Below, in pieces: positions 31,342 through 39,491 of a stretch of DNA of 40,751 nucleotides. Source of the stretch: Caldifarciminota bacterium UBA6260 (GTDB lineage: Bacteria; Hydrothermota; 32-111); the NCBI GenBank assembly GCA_002441125.1, contig DJVI01000010.1:1-40751 (forward strand), given 5' to 3'. How positions within the stretch are numbered: position 1 is the first letter of the stretch; every line of letters begins with the position of its first letter. The position numbers and the translations under genes are program-made. The notes under the pieces were generated by a model. It was not told where the DNA came from. It worked only from the letters and a program-made list of their open reading frames with translations, and did not search any database.

Positions 31342-32159
31342 TGTATGTCAAATTTTATTTCCATTCCTTCTTTTGCTGCCTTGAGATTGAACTTTGGGTA
31401 TCTGTTTTTTAAATCGCTTAATATCTCTTTTAATTCTTTGTCCCTTCTCATAGGATCATGATGTGTGAATACAACTTTTTTGTTATCACCCAGTTTTGCT
31501 ATTTCCATAACATCATCGTAAGTTGAATGTCCCCATCCCCTTTTTGATTTTATTTCATTAAAAGTATATTGTGCATCATGAACAAAAATTTCAGAATCAT
31601 GTATAAAATCTGCAAAATCTTTTTTCGTTGTGATATTTTCACCATAATCTAACAATTCGTTGTCAGTTATGAAGGCAATTTTTTTATTTTTGTATGAAAA
31701 TTTTAAACCTACACAACCTGAAGGATGGTTGTTTTCAATTGTTTCGATGAAAATATCATCGATATTAAAACTTTTTTGAAGATTTTTATGTTCTATTTTT
31801 GAAGGCAGATTTTTATAATCGGCAGGAAAATATGGTTGTTTCATTTGAAGAGATAAAACTTCCGAAACATTCTTCTTACCAAAAATCTCGATTTTTATAT
31901 CTGGATTGAATATTGGAGCAAAGAAAGGCAATCCTTGTAGGTGATCCCAGTGATAATGTGTAAATATTATGTATATTTTATTTACTTTTCTTTCACTAAG
32001 ATAAAAATTTATATTTCTTATACCTGTTCCAGCGTCGATTATGAGAAAAGTGTTATTATTTTCAATTGAGACGCATGTGGTATTACCGCCAAAAAAGTTT
32101 GTTTCCTTTCCGGGAGATGGGACAGAGCCCCTTACCCCCCAAAATCTTAATTTAAACAA
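31338..32159 (-). CDS. Metallo-beta-lactamase-fold hydrolase
   Basis: A 273-residue enzyme that starts with the subfamily signature FWGVRGSVPSPG and GGNTTCV. The metal site is THYHWDHLQG (His68, His70, Asp72, His73), with later His residues in NNHPSG, VHDAQ and FTHHDPMRRD. This group includes cyclic-nucleotide and RNase Z-like phosphodiesterases; the substrate is unknown. The start is probably TTG at 32159 with AGAGG before it. It is the first gene of the PDZ-membrane / histidine-kinase operon, so it may make or break the signal they sense; this is a guess. Confidence 0.88.
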   Translation of the reverse strand: MFKLRFWGVRGSVPSPGKETNFFGGNTTCVSIENNNTFLIIDAGTGIRNINFYLSERKVNKIYIIFTHYHWDHLQGLPFFAPIFNPDIKIEIFGKKNVSEVLSLQMKQPYFPADYKNLPSKIEHKNLQKSFNIDDIFIETIENNHPSGCVGLKFSYKNKKIAFITDNELLDYGENITTKKDFADFIHDSEIFVHDAQYTFNEIKSKRGWGHSTYDDVMEIAKLGDNKKVVFTHHDPMRRDKELKEILSDLKNRYPKFNLKAAKEGMEIKFDIQ

Positions 32160-32177
32160 ACATTACCTCTTTTTTCA

Positions 32178-32205
32178 ATTTTAGACCTAAAATATATAAA
32201 GTCAA
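32178..32205 (-). promoter_or_regulatory. Promoter of the MBL / PDZ / kinase operon
   Basis: Minus strand: TTGACT (32205-32200), 16-bp spacer, TAAAAT (32183-32178). A short leader with AGAGG precedes the TTG start. Confidence 0.7.
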
Positions 32206-32217
32206 CAAATAAAGAAC

Positions 32218-32883
32218 TTATTTTATCAATTCCAAAAATTTTTCCTTTGGAATAAAAACTGTGTAACTACCGAGGTAATAAGGTAATATTGAATACTCAT
32301 TAAAAGTGAAATATATTCCATTCTCATTTATGTTGAAAACCTTAAATGTTTCAAAATCTAATGGAATAGAAAATTGAACATCTTCAGTAATATTTTCTTT
32401 CATTTGATTTTTTATATCTTTTTCACAAAAATCTGCAAGTTTTTTCAAACGATCTTTTTTCAATTTGTAATACTCTTTCAAATCTACTTCTTTTTTTGAT
32501 TTTAGATCGAAGTTGAAAGGAAAGTAATAATGTACTGGATGTGCTCCACCAGTATAAGATTCGTTATAGAACCTTATGCTGACATAATCGTTGCTTATTC
32601 CAAAAATGGAGCAGGAAAGATCGGAGAAAAAAACTAATTTTTGGAAAAAAGTATCCTCTTTTGATATTTTAACAATTTCACCATAATCCTTTTCAAACAT
32701 ATTTCTTATTTTTTCTTTTATTATACCGTTTACTTCATTAAATTTTTCTTCCTTGAACATAGGATATTCATATATAATTTTAATTTTATCAGTTTCATAT
32801 TTAAAGGTGTCTTTTGTAAAATCTATAGAAAAAATTGTATTAAAAAAGATAATGAAAAAAAATAAAATTATAAACTTTTTCAT
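32218..32883 (-). CDS. Exported DUF3298/DUF4163 (RsiV/PdaC-like) protein
   Basis: A 221-residue protein with a signal peptide (FIILFFFIIFFNTIFS). The N-terminal half resembles DUF4163. The DUF3298 signature follows: SYTGGAHPVHYYFPFNFDLK, then a strand such as IYFTFNEYSILPYYLGSYTV and the end VFIPKEKF. This fold occurs in lysozyme-binding RsiV and in peptidoglycan deacetylase accessory regions; binding of a glycan is plausible but not shown. It has its own promoter and a GGAGG ribosome site. Confidence 0.88.
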   Translation of the reverse strand: MKKFIILFFFIIFFNTIFSIDFTKDTFKYETDKIKIIYEYPMFKEEKFNEVNGIIKEKIRNMFEKDYGEIVKISKEDTFFQKLVFFSDLSCSIFGISNDYVSIRFYNESYTGGAHPVHYYFPFNFDLKSKKEVDLKEYYKLKKDRLKKLADFCEKDIKNQMKENITEDVQFSIPLDFETFKVFNINENGIYFTFNEYSILPYYLGSYTVFIPKEKFLELIK

Positions 32884-32905
32884 CCAAACCCTCCTAACAC
32901 TTATT

Positions 32906-32933
32906 AAATTATCATAATATTTTAAAAAGTCAA
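32906..32933 (-). promoter_or_regulatory. Promoter of the DUF3298 gene
   Basis: Minus strand: TTGACT (32933-32928), 16-bp spacer, TAATTT (32911-32906). A leader with TAGGAGGG precedes the ATG at 32883. Confidence 0.7.
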
Positions 32934-32937
32934 CATT

Positions 32938-33798
32938 TTACCTTTTAAATTTAAAATCAAGATAGTTTTTGTAATCTTCAAATTTTGTTGAATCTAAAAT
33001 CGAATATATGTTTAAGGCATCGTTTAGAAGAAGCAAAGATTCTGGATATTTTTTTCTTCCCTTTTCAAAATATTTCTGTGCCTTTTTTAGATTTCCTAAA
33101 ACTGCGTTAATGTTTCCCTTTAAAGAATAGTAAAAAGTATCATCATCAAATTTTAAAAGATATGTATCGAGTAAACTGTTTGCTATGTAAAATTGAGAAC
33201 AATCAAGCAAAGATAAAATATAGAATTGAAAAAAGTCTTTATTATAAGGGTATTTTTTACACAATTTTTTAAATGTAATCCTTAAAGAATCAAAATCTTT
33301 TTTTTCATATAATTCTTTTATATAAAAATATGTTTTTAATATATCATCCTCTTTGTTAAAGTATGAAAAATAGAGTTCGTTTTCAGAAATGTTCGTTTTA
33401 AAATAATTGTACATAACATAGTTTAGGTCATAAAGATTGTTTATCAAAGATATTTTTGAAAGAGTAGTGTCATCAAAAATTTTATCATCATTCAATTCGT
33501 TCGTTTGATTAAAATGGATCAAAGTTGGTTTGTTGAAATCAAATATCATAGATTTTTTATCGTAAACTATTTTTGATGGACCAAAAAAAATTTTTGCTCT
33601 ATAAGAAAAATCAAAAACAACTATAAAATAAGAGTTTTTTAATGAATCAAAATCAAATGAAAAATATTTTTCTTTTGAATATATCAAAAATTCTTTATCC
33701 TTAAAAAGGTTTTTATTGAAAGAAAAAACAAGAAAAGTATTTGAATATATTTGAAAAAAGGTAGTTAGAAAAACAATCAGAATTAAAAATTTTTTCAC
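32938..33798 (-). CDS. Exported TPR-like protein
   Basis: About 286 residues, with a signal peptide if started at the GTG at 33798 (KKFLILIVFLTTFFQIYS). A beta-rich N-terminal part is followed by helical repeats at about 160-270, including LKGNINAVLGNLKKAQKYFEK and RKKYPESLLLLNDALNIY, typical of TPR-like scaffolds. I cannot name the family. A longer start at 33822 (TTG) would add eight residues before the signal and overlap the upstream gene; the GTG two bases after the upstream stop gives the better signal peptide. It is probably co-transcribed with the 495-residue gene. Confidence 0.65.
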   Translation of the reverse strand: MKKFLILIVFLTTFFQIYSNTFLVFSFNKNLFKDKEFLIYSKEKYFSFDFDSLKNSYFIVVFDFSYRAKIFFGPSKIVYDKKSMIFDFNKPTLIHFNQTNELNDDKIFDDTTLSKISLINNLYDLNYVMYNYFKTNISENELYFSYFNKEDDILKTYFYIKELYEKKDFDSLRITFKKLCKKYPYNKDFFQFYILSLLDCSQFYIANSLLDTYLLKFDDDTFYYSLKGNINAVLGNLKKAQKYFEKGRKKYPESLLLLNDALNIYSILDSTKFEDYKNYLDFKFKR

Positions 33799-33799
33799 A

Positions 33800-35287
33800 T
33801 CAAATTTTATCAACCATTTCAAAAATTGTTTTAAGAAAAGTTTTTTGTTTTAGGTTTTTAAAATCTATCTTTTTTTCAAGTTTCTTCGATAGTAAGAATC
33901 CTTCAACTTCAAATATTGAAGAAAAAGGATCCATTATTATAGAATCGAGCAGAACCCATCCATCTTTGTTGTAAATATCTTTTGGTTCTATGAACTGATA
34001 CTTTTTAACATTTTTAAGCCATATATCTGAAAAGTTTGAGACCTTATCTGAACTGTTGATTTCAATCTCAAAATTTGAAAGTGAAAGAAAAAATCTTGAA
34101 AGAATGAGATTGTTTTTTTCAATATAATCTGAAATATCTACTGAAAGTATATCCTCATCATCTTCATACTGGGATGATATTCTTGAAATCAAACCAGATT
34201 TGAAAGCAAAATTGGTAACTATTATTCCAAAGGTTTCCATTTTCCTTCTGTCTAAATTATCCCTTTCAAAAAAACTTTTGTTTTTCGATTTTTCAAGCAT
34301 GTAAACAACTTTTGAAAGAGTTCTTAATAACCAGTATGTTCCTCTGAAGTTCGATTTTGTGTTAGTGGAGAATCTAATATCGTTTCCATCTATATCGATT
34401 ATGAATGGGTACTGGTATTTGCCGGGTCTTATGTAAAGATCAGAAACCTCGTAAACATCTGAAAGGTCGCAACCTACTATCTCAAAAAATTTTTTCCCAG
34501 TATAAGCTATATCTTTTCCCTTAAACATAGTGTTTACATTGTTGTCAAGATGCACAGGATATGTTCTAAAAAAAGGATCTCCAAATATATATGATGGATA
34601 ACTTTTTGCTTGGAGTTTTAGTTTTTTTGCAAGTTCCTGCTCAAGTTGATTTTTTAATTTTTTAAAATCTTCTCTTGTAAGATCATCAAGTTCTTCAATA
34701 TCTTTAAAAATATCCTTATCTTTCAAATCGTTCATTTTTGTAAAAAACGCAAAATAGTTTTTAAAATTCTTACTTTTAATATACTCCTGCCTTTCAAAAA
34801 TAACTTTTTCTATTTTATCTTTAAATTTTTCTATAGGGCTGAAAAAATGTTTCTGTATATTTATAATCTGTTGCAAAGATGTCTCATGTTCAGCAAGATC
34901 TGCAAGGTGGCTTGTTGTTGTTTGTTTATTGTTAAAATCTATTCTGTTATCAATAATTTCCATCGCTGTTGAAAGAAATGTATCAAAATATTTTTCCTGT
35001 TGAGGTGTTTTTTGGAGTATGCCACAAATCTTTTTTATCTTCGAAAGTGTATTTTTTTCCTGATCGGAAAAATTTTGGGGATATTTTTTTAACATGTTAT
35101 AAATCTCTTTGAAATCTTTATCCGTATCAATAAAATTCTCTATCTCTTCAACAGAATGTAGTAATCTTTTTTTGTTTTCTATTGTAGAGTTGGTTAAAAA
35201 ATTCCATTTTTCTTTTTGGTAATTTATGAGTAGATTTTTGAATGTAAAAGTTACATTATCGAATAACTCTTTTATTCTGTTGTTCAT
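33800..35287 (-). CDS. Large cytoplasmic protein of unknown function
   Basis: A 495-residue protein with no signal peptide or membrane segment. The first half (1-240) is charged and helical, with probable coiled coil (DLKDKDIFKDIEELDDLTRE, LEQELAKKLKLQ). The second half (about 245-495) is a mixed domain with segments such as PGKYQYPFIIDIDGNDIRFS and FRGTYWLLRTLSKVVYMLEK. No known motif is recognised. It has a good AAAGGAG ribosome site and its own promoter; the TPR-like gene follows after at most 1-2 bases. Confidence 0.65.
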   Translation of the reverse strand: MNNRIKELFDNVTFTFKNLLINYQKEKWNFLTNSTIENKKRLLHSVEEIENFIDTDKDFKEIYNMLKKYPQNFSDQEKNTLSKIKKICGILQKTPQQEKYFDTFLSTAMEIIDNRIDFNNKQTTTSHLADLAEHETSLQQIINIQKHFFSPIEKFKDKIEKVIFERQEYIKSKNFKNYFAFFTKMNDLKDKDIFKDIEELDDLTREDFKKLKNQLEQELAKKLKLQAKSYPSYIFGDPFFRTYPVHLDNNVNTMFKGKDIAYTGKKFFEIVGCDLSDVYEVSDLYIRPGKYQYPFIIDIDGNDIRFSTNTKSNFRGTYWLLRTLSKVVYMLEKSKNKSFFERDNLDRRKMETFGIIVTNFAFKSGLISRISSQYEDDEDILSVDISDYIEKNNLILSRFFLSLSNFEIEINSSDKVSNFSDIWLKNVKKYQFIEPKDIYNKDGWVLLDSIIMDPFSSIFEVEGFLLSKKLEKKIDFKNLKQKTFLKTIFEMVDKI

Positions 35288-35314
35288 AAAATCTCCTTTT
35301 GAATTTAAAATAAT

Positions 35315-35342
35315 ATTATAATAATTTTTTTGAAAACATCAA
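35315..35342 (-). promoter_or_regulatory. Promoter of the 495-residue gene
   Basis: Minus strand: TTGATG (35342-35337), 16-bp spacer, TATAAT (35320-35315). The leader carries AAAGGAG before the ATG at 35287. Confidence 0.65.
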
Positions 35343-35411
35343 ACCTTTTTTATAAGTTATAATATTTTTAAACTTAATTATTTGTAAAAATCCTTAAAAA
35401 ATGAAAGAGGG

Positions 35412-35441
35412 TTATAAGTAAAGTGTTTCTTTAACTTATAA
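35412..35441. repeat. Imperfect inverted repeat in the 205-base divergent intergenic region
   Basis: TTATAAGTAAAG (35412-35423) faces CTTTAACTTATAA (35429-35441), pairing except for one extra A. A third related piece, TATAAGTTATA, lies near 35351-35361. The elements sit between two divergent promoters and could be operator sites; the AT-only stem and lack of a T-run argue against a terminator. Nothing else is visible in this gap. Confidence 0.4.
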
Positions 35442-35457
35442 AATCGCTAAAGTATTG

Positions 35458-35485
35458 TTGACATTTTTTTTCTTGTGTTTAATAT
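35458..35485 (+). promoter_or_regulatory. Promoter of the YbbR-tsaD operon, leaderless layout
   Basis: TTGACA (35458-35463), 16-bp spacer, TAATAT (35480-35485), then seven bases to the ATG at 35493. There is no ribosome site. An in-frame GTG at 35475 lies before the -10 box and is rejected as the start. Confidence 0.78.
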
Positions 35486-35492
35486 TAACAAT

Positions 35493-36422
35493 ATGAATAA
35501 GGGATTTTTCCAGAACAACCTTTCGCTAAAATTGGTTTCACTCCTAATAGGATTTTTAATTTGGTTTTACGCATTTGTACAGGAAGAGTTAACTATGACG
35601 ATTCCTGTTCAGGTTAATATTTTAACAAAGGGAGAAGAGAGTTCATATTTAATTTATGATGGTAGTAAGATAGATATAGATTTTTCAGGAAAGAGAAAAG
35701 ATTTTCTGCTAATAAAATTTCTAAAAAAATTTCCAGTTTATGAAATTAAAATAGAAGATGATTATTTTGGTGAAAGGGAAGAGACTTTAACTTTTGAAAA
35801 TGTTTTTGTTCCTGCACAGATCAATTTAACACCTTTAAAGTTTAAAGGGAAAAAATTTTTGAGATTCTATATTGATAAAAAGGTTACAAAAGATGTACCG
35901 ATAGTGTTAAAATTTAAAGGAATGTTGAATCAAAAGATTTCCTTCTATAAAGATATCGAGTTAGATCCCAAGAGAGTTCTTGTAACTGGTCCTGAGAAAC
36001 TTTTAAACAATATAGATTATCTTGAAAGTGAAGAAATTGATCTATCAAAATTGAAAAAAAGTCAATCTTTGAAAGTAAAACTTAGAAGTTCTGATGAATT
36101 CATAGAGTATAAGAATAGTATAATAACTGTAAAGTTCTATATAGAAAAAAAGGTTACGAAAGAGTTTAAGAATGTTCCAGTTCTTTTTATCAACAGGAAT
36201 AGAAATTTGAAAATTACCCCCGATAGTTTAACTGCTATTGTAGAAATCGAAGGTCCTGAATCTATAATAAAAAATATGTTGCCGGGTGAATTGACATTAA
36301 CTGTTGATCTTTCAGGGATAGAAAAAAAGGGAGTATACATTTTGAGGATAAATCAACCGATGAAAGAGTTTGTAAAAATAAAAAATATGAATCCATCAGA
36401 GGTTAAAGTTTTAGCACAATGA
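35493..36422 (+). CDS. YbbR-domain membrane-anchored protein (CdaR-like)
   Basis: A 309-residue protein with one N-terminal membrane segment (about residues 11-26, LVSLLIGFLIWFYAFVQ) and three or more YbbR beta-repeats outside the membrane. Repeats include KKVTKDVPIVLKFKG with LDPKRVLVTGPEKLLNNI, and KKVTKEFKNVPVLF with ITPDSLTAIVEIEGPES. In Firmicutes the related CdaR regulates the diadenylate cyclase CdaA, encoded next to it; no cdaA or glmM is adjacent here, since the upstream neighbour is divergent. The start is set by the leaderless promoter. It overlaps tsaD as ATGA. Confidence 0.85.
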   Translation: MNKGFFQNNLSLKLVSLLIGFLIWFYAFVQEELTMTIPVQVNILTKGEESSYLIYDGSKIDIDFSGKRKDFLLIKFLKKFPVYEIKIEDDYFGEREETLTFENVFVPAQINLTPLKFKGKKFLRFYIDKKVTKDVPIVLKFKGMLNQKISFYKDIELDPKRVLVTGPEKLLNNIDYLESEEIDLSKLKKSQSLKVKLRSSDEFIEYKNSIITVKFYIEKKVTKEFKNVPVLFINRNRNLKITPDSLTAIVEIEGPESIIKNMLPGELTLTVDLSGIEKKGVYILRINQPMKEFVKIKNMNPSEVKVLAQ

Positions 36423-37414
36423 CAAAAATTCTTGGAATAGAAACATCATGTGATGAAACTTCTGTTGCTATTGTTGAGAATGGTGTTGATGTTTTGTCTA
36501 ATGTTGTGAAAACACAACTGGTTCATTCAAAATTTGGGGGTGTTGTTCCAGACCTTTCCTCAAGAGAACATGTTAATTTTATTCTTGATGTTGCGAACGA
36601 ATCATTGAGTAAATCAAAAATAACAATTGAAGAGATAGATGCTATTTCAGTTGTAAATGGGCCAGGGCTTGTTGGTTCTCTTATGGTTGGAGTTTCATTC
36701 GCGAGTGGTATATGTTTAAGGTATGGGAAAAAACTTATAACAACAGACCATGTTGTTGGACACATTTATGGAAATGTTTTAACATACAAAAAAGTTTCGT
36801 TACCGATGCTTTCACTTGTAGTTTCTGGAGGACATACATCAATATTTTTTGTTGATGAGAATTTTGAAATAAAAACTCTTGGCAAAACAAAAGATGATGC
36901 TGCCGGAGAAGCTTTCGATAAGTGTGCAAAAATTTTGAATCTCGGTTATCCAGGTGGTCCATTGATTGAAAAGTTTTCCAAAAATGGGGATGAGAATTTT
37001 TATAGATTCCCAGTTTCAAAACTTGAAGGATACGATTTTTCTTTCAGTGGTTTGAAAACTTCAGTTCTCTACTATAAACAGAGGATGGGAGAAGATTTTG
37101 TGAAAGAAAATATAAATAGTATCACAGCGTCTATTCAGAAAGCTATTGTTGATCAACTTTTAAATGTATTTGAAAAATGTTTTGAAGATAAGAAAAATAA
37201 TATAAAATCTGTTTCCATAGCAGGTGGCGTTTCTGCGAATGGTTATTTCAGAGAAAAGTTTAAAAAAATTTTCGAAAACAGAGTAGATAATATATATATT
37301 CCTTTGATGGAGTTTTGCACAGATAATGCAGCTCTTACAGCAGGTTTAGCTTATTTAAAATATGAAAAGAACATCTTTTCAGATTTGGGAGTAAAAGTTT
37401 TTTCAAGGAGTTGA
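36419..37414 (+). CDS. tsaD: tRNA N6-threonylcarbamoyladenosine synthase subunit
   Basis: A 331-residue enzyme that joins the threonylcarbamoyl group to A37 of ANN-reading tRNAs, acting with TsaB and TsaE in the cytoplasm. Family marks: LGIETSCDETSVA at the start, metal-binding His111 and His115 in DHVVGHIYGN, SLVVSGGHTS, KTKDDAAGEAFDK, SIAGGVSANG and the final CTDNAALTAGLAYL with the metal-binding Asp. All key residues are present and the length is normal. The start is coupled to the YbbR stop; the methyltransferase gene follows after one base. Confidence 0.97.
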   Translation: MTKILGIETSCDETSVAIVENGVDVLSNVVKTQLVHSKFGGVVPDLSSREHVNFILDVANESLSKSKITIEEIDAISVVNGPGLVGSLMVGVSFASGICLRYGKKLITTDHVVGHIYGNVLTYKKVSLPMLSLVVSGGHTSIFFVDENFEIKTLGKTKDDAAGEAFDKCAKILNLGYPGGPLIEKFSKNGDENFYRFPVSKLEGYDFSFSGLKTSVLYYKQRMGEDFVKENINSITASIQKAIVDQLLNVFEKCFEDKKNNIKSVSIAGGVSANGYFREKFKKIFENRVDNIYIPLMEFCTDNAALTAGLAYLKYEKNIFSDLGVKVFSRS

Positions 37415-37415
37415 T

Positions 37416-38591
37416 ATGGATAGGGAAATTTTGAAAGAACTTGATAAAAACATCATTAAAAAGATTGAGGAAAAGATTGGTAAAATCGACGAAAGAATGG
37501 TTGAAAGTTATCACAGGTTTAACAGGCTTGATTTTATAGATAATGTTTGTTTATGTCTGAACGAAAAAAAGGTCAAAAAAACTATTGATGAAATATTATC
37601 TGACCAAATCCTAATAAGAACATCATACAATGAGAACTCGATAAATTTTTATGTTGATGACCAGATCATAAGTTCTATCTCTTCACCAGCGATTATATTT
37701 TTTATGTTAAAGCTGCTTGATCCTAAAGATGGAAACAAAATATTAGAAATAGGGTCTGGTGTAGGTTATACCTCTGCACTTTTATCTTATATAATCAAAA
37801 ATGGACATATTTTCACAATAGAAATCAACGATATCTTATTTGAAAAGTTGAAAGAAAATATAAAAAATTTTATCCTTCAAAATGTTTATGCTGAAAAAGG
37901 TGATGGTGGTTACGGGATAATGGATTTTTCTCCTTATGATAGAATACTTGTTTCATGCACAGTTGCTGATATAACAAGTTTCTGGCTCGAGCAGTTGAAA
38001 GAAGGTGGTAAAATTGTTGCTCCACTTTCAACAAGAGGTTATCAGGTTATAGTTGAACTTGATAAAGTTAAAGATGACAAACTTGAAGGGAAGATTCATA
38101 AACATGTTCACTTCTTTCCAATGAAGGGAAATTTTTCTATAGTTTCACATTATTCCTATTATGAAAAGAGTTTAAAGAGTTTGAAAAGGATAATAGAGGA
38201 AGAAGCATCATTGAACACACATCTCTCTAACATGTTTGAGAAGTTGACCAAAGATGAGATAGATGATTTCCTTTTTTATCTATCCATCAACGATCAAAAT
38301 TTTATCAGTTATTATCCTCTTGAAGGTTTTCAAAAGAATGTTTGTTATGGAATATTTGTAAGAACAAGGGGAAGTGGAATAGCATTGCTACAGAACAGAA
38401 AAGTTTACTTTTGGGGAAATGAGGAGGCAATAAACATTTTCAACAGAAGGTTTGATGATTTTATAAAAGAGGGAAAACCAAAAATGTCAGATTATAAACT
38501 GAAAGTTTTTCCTGCAAACAAAGAGTATCTTAAAACTGATAACGAGATTTTAATATACAGGAAAAGTTCTATAACTGTATTTTCAAAATGA
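37416..38591 (+). CDS. PCMT-like SAM methyltransferase with extra C-terminal region
   Basis: A 391-residue protein. Residues about 30-235 match protein-L-isoaspartate O-methyltransferase: ESYHRFNRLDFI, ISSISSPAIIFFMLKLL, SAM motif I ILEIGSGVGYTSALL, then GDGGYGIMDFSPYDRILVS and LKEGGKIVAPLS. PCMT repairs isoaspartyl sites in aged proteins. The usual enzyme is about 210 residues; here about 155 more follow (FLFYLSINDQNFISYY, GIALLQNRKVYFWGNEEA), so the substrate may differ. An AAGGAG site lies in the tsaD end. It overlaps the convergent ftsX by 9 bases. Confidence 0.85.
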   Translation: MDREILKELDKNIIKKIEEKIGKIDERMVESYHRFNRLDFIDNVCLCLNEKKVKKTIDEILSDQILIRTSYNENSINFYVDDQIISSISSPAIIFFMLKLLDPKDGNKILEIGSGVGYTSALLSYIIKNGHIFTIEINDILFEKLKENIKNFILQNVYAEKGDGGYGIMDFSPYDRILVSCTVADITSFWLEQLKEGGKIVAPLSTRGYQVIVELDKVKDDKLEGKIHKHVHFFPMKGNFSIVSHYSYYEKSLKSLKRIIEEEASLNTHLSNMFEKLTKDEIDDFLFYLSINDQNFISYYPLEGFQKNVCYGIFVRTRGSGIALLQNRKVYFWGNEEAINIFNRRFDDFIKEGKPKMSDYKLKVFPANKEYLKTDNEILIYRKSSITVFSK

Positions 38592-39491
38592 TTTTTTTAA
38601 TGTCCTTTTAAGGTTATCATCTCTCTTCATCTCTCTTATCTCATTTATACATTGTTTAACTGAAAGGAATGAACCTATAAAACCGAGTAATGTTCCAAAA
38701 AATATGAATAAGAATACGGCGTTATTGTTCATAAATATTATGTTAGGTATTTTTTTACTTATTGTTTCAAAAAGTAAATAAAGTATGAAAGTAGAGATGA
38801 GAGAACCCAAAAAACCATAAAACATTCCTTCAATTATATATGGTAACTCAATGTAAGTTTCAGTTGCTCCAACAAGGTCCATTATATCTATCTGTTCCTT
38901 TCTTGCGTAAACAGTTAACCTTATGGTGTTGAAAACAATAAATATTGAAGCAAAAATTATTATTATTCCAAGAAAAATATCTATAAAGAAAAGTATTTTT
39001 ACAAGTTTGTCAAGTTCTTTTATCCATTCAGCACCATAATCAATATCCTCAACTCCTTCAAAAATTTTTATCTTGTCAGATATCTCTTTTAAATATTCTG
39101 GGGTTTTAAATGCCATGCTTATGTTCACTTTTATCGAAGGTGGCAAAGGATTAGTCTCAAAAGCTTGAAGCAATGTTGCATCCTCCTTCAAGTCATTTCT
39201 AAATTGCTTTAGTGCTTCCTCTTTTGAAACAAACTGAGTAGACTGAACCCCAAGAATTGTAGAAATTTTATTCTGCAAATCATCTATCTTTTCTTTTGTA
39301 ATATCCTCTTTAAGATAAACTACCATCTCTATTCTATCTTCAGCAATCCTTATTACATTTAATAGGTTTGTTGTTCCAGCTATGAAAAGTCCGAAAATGA
39401 ATATAGCTACCGTTATTGTACCTATAGTTATAAGGTTCATAGATTTATTTTTAAAAAATCCTTTGAATGTCTCCTGCAAAATATAGATCAT
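38583..39491 (-). CDS. ftsX: Cell-division membrane protein FtsX
   Basis: A 302-residue inner-membrane protein. TM1 (about 19-42), an extracytoplasmic domain (about 45-170; GVQSTQFVSKEEALKQF, LPPSIKVNIS) and three C-terminal TMs with NTIRLTVYARKEQIDIMDLVGATE between them give the standard FtsX layout. With FtsE it activates peptidoglycan hydrolases at the division site; the M23 peptidase at 6762 is one possible, unproven target. It overlaps ftsE by 4 bases. Confidence 0.93.
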   Translation of the reverse strand: MIYILQETFKGFFKNKSMNLITIGTITVAIFIFGLFIAGTTNLLNVIRIAEDRIEMVVYLKEDITKEKIDDLQNKISTILGVQSTQFVSKEEALKQFRNDLKEDATLLQAFETNPLPPSIKVNISMAFKTPEYLKEISDKIKIFEGVEDIDYGAEWIKELDKLVKILFFIDIFLGIIIIFASIFIVFNTIRLTVYARKEQIDIMDLVGATETYIELPYIIEGMFYGFLGSLISTFILYLLFETISKKIPNIIFMNNNAVFLFIFFGTLLGFIGSFLSVKQCINEIREMKRDDNLKRTLKKSF

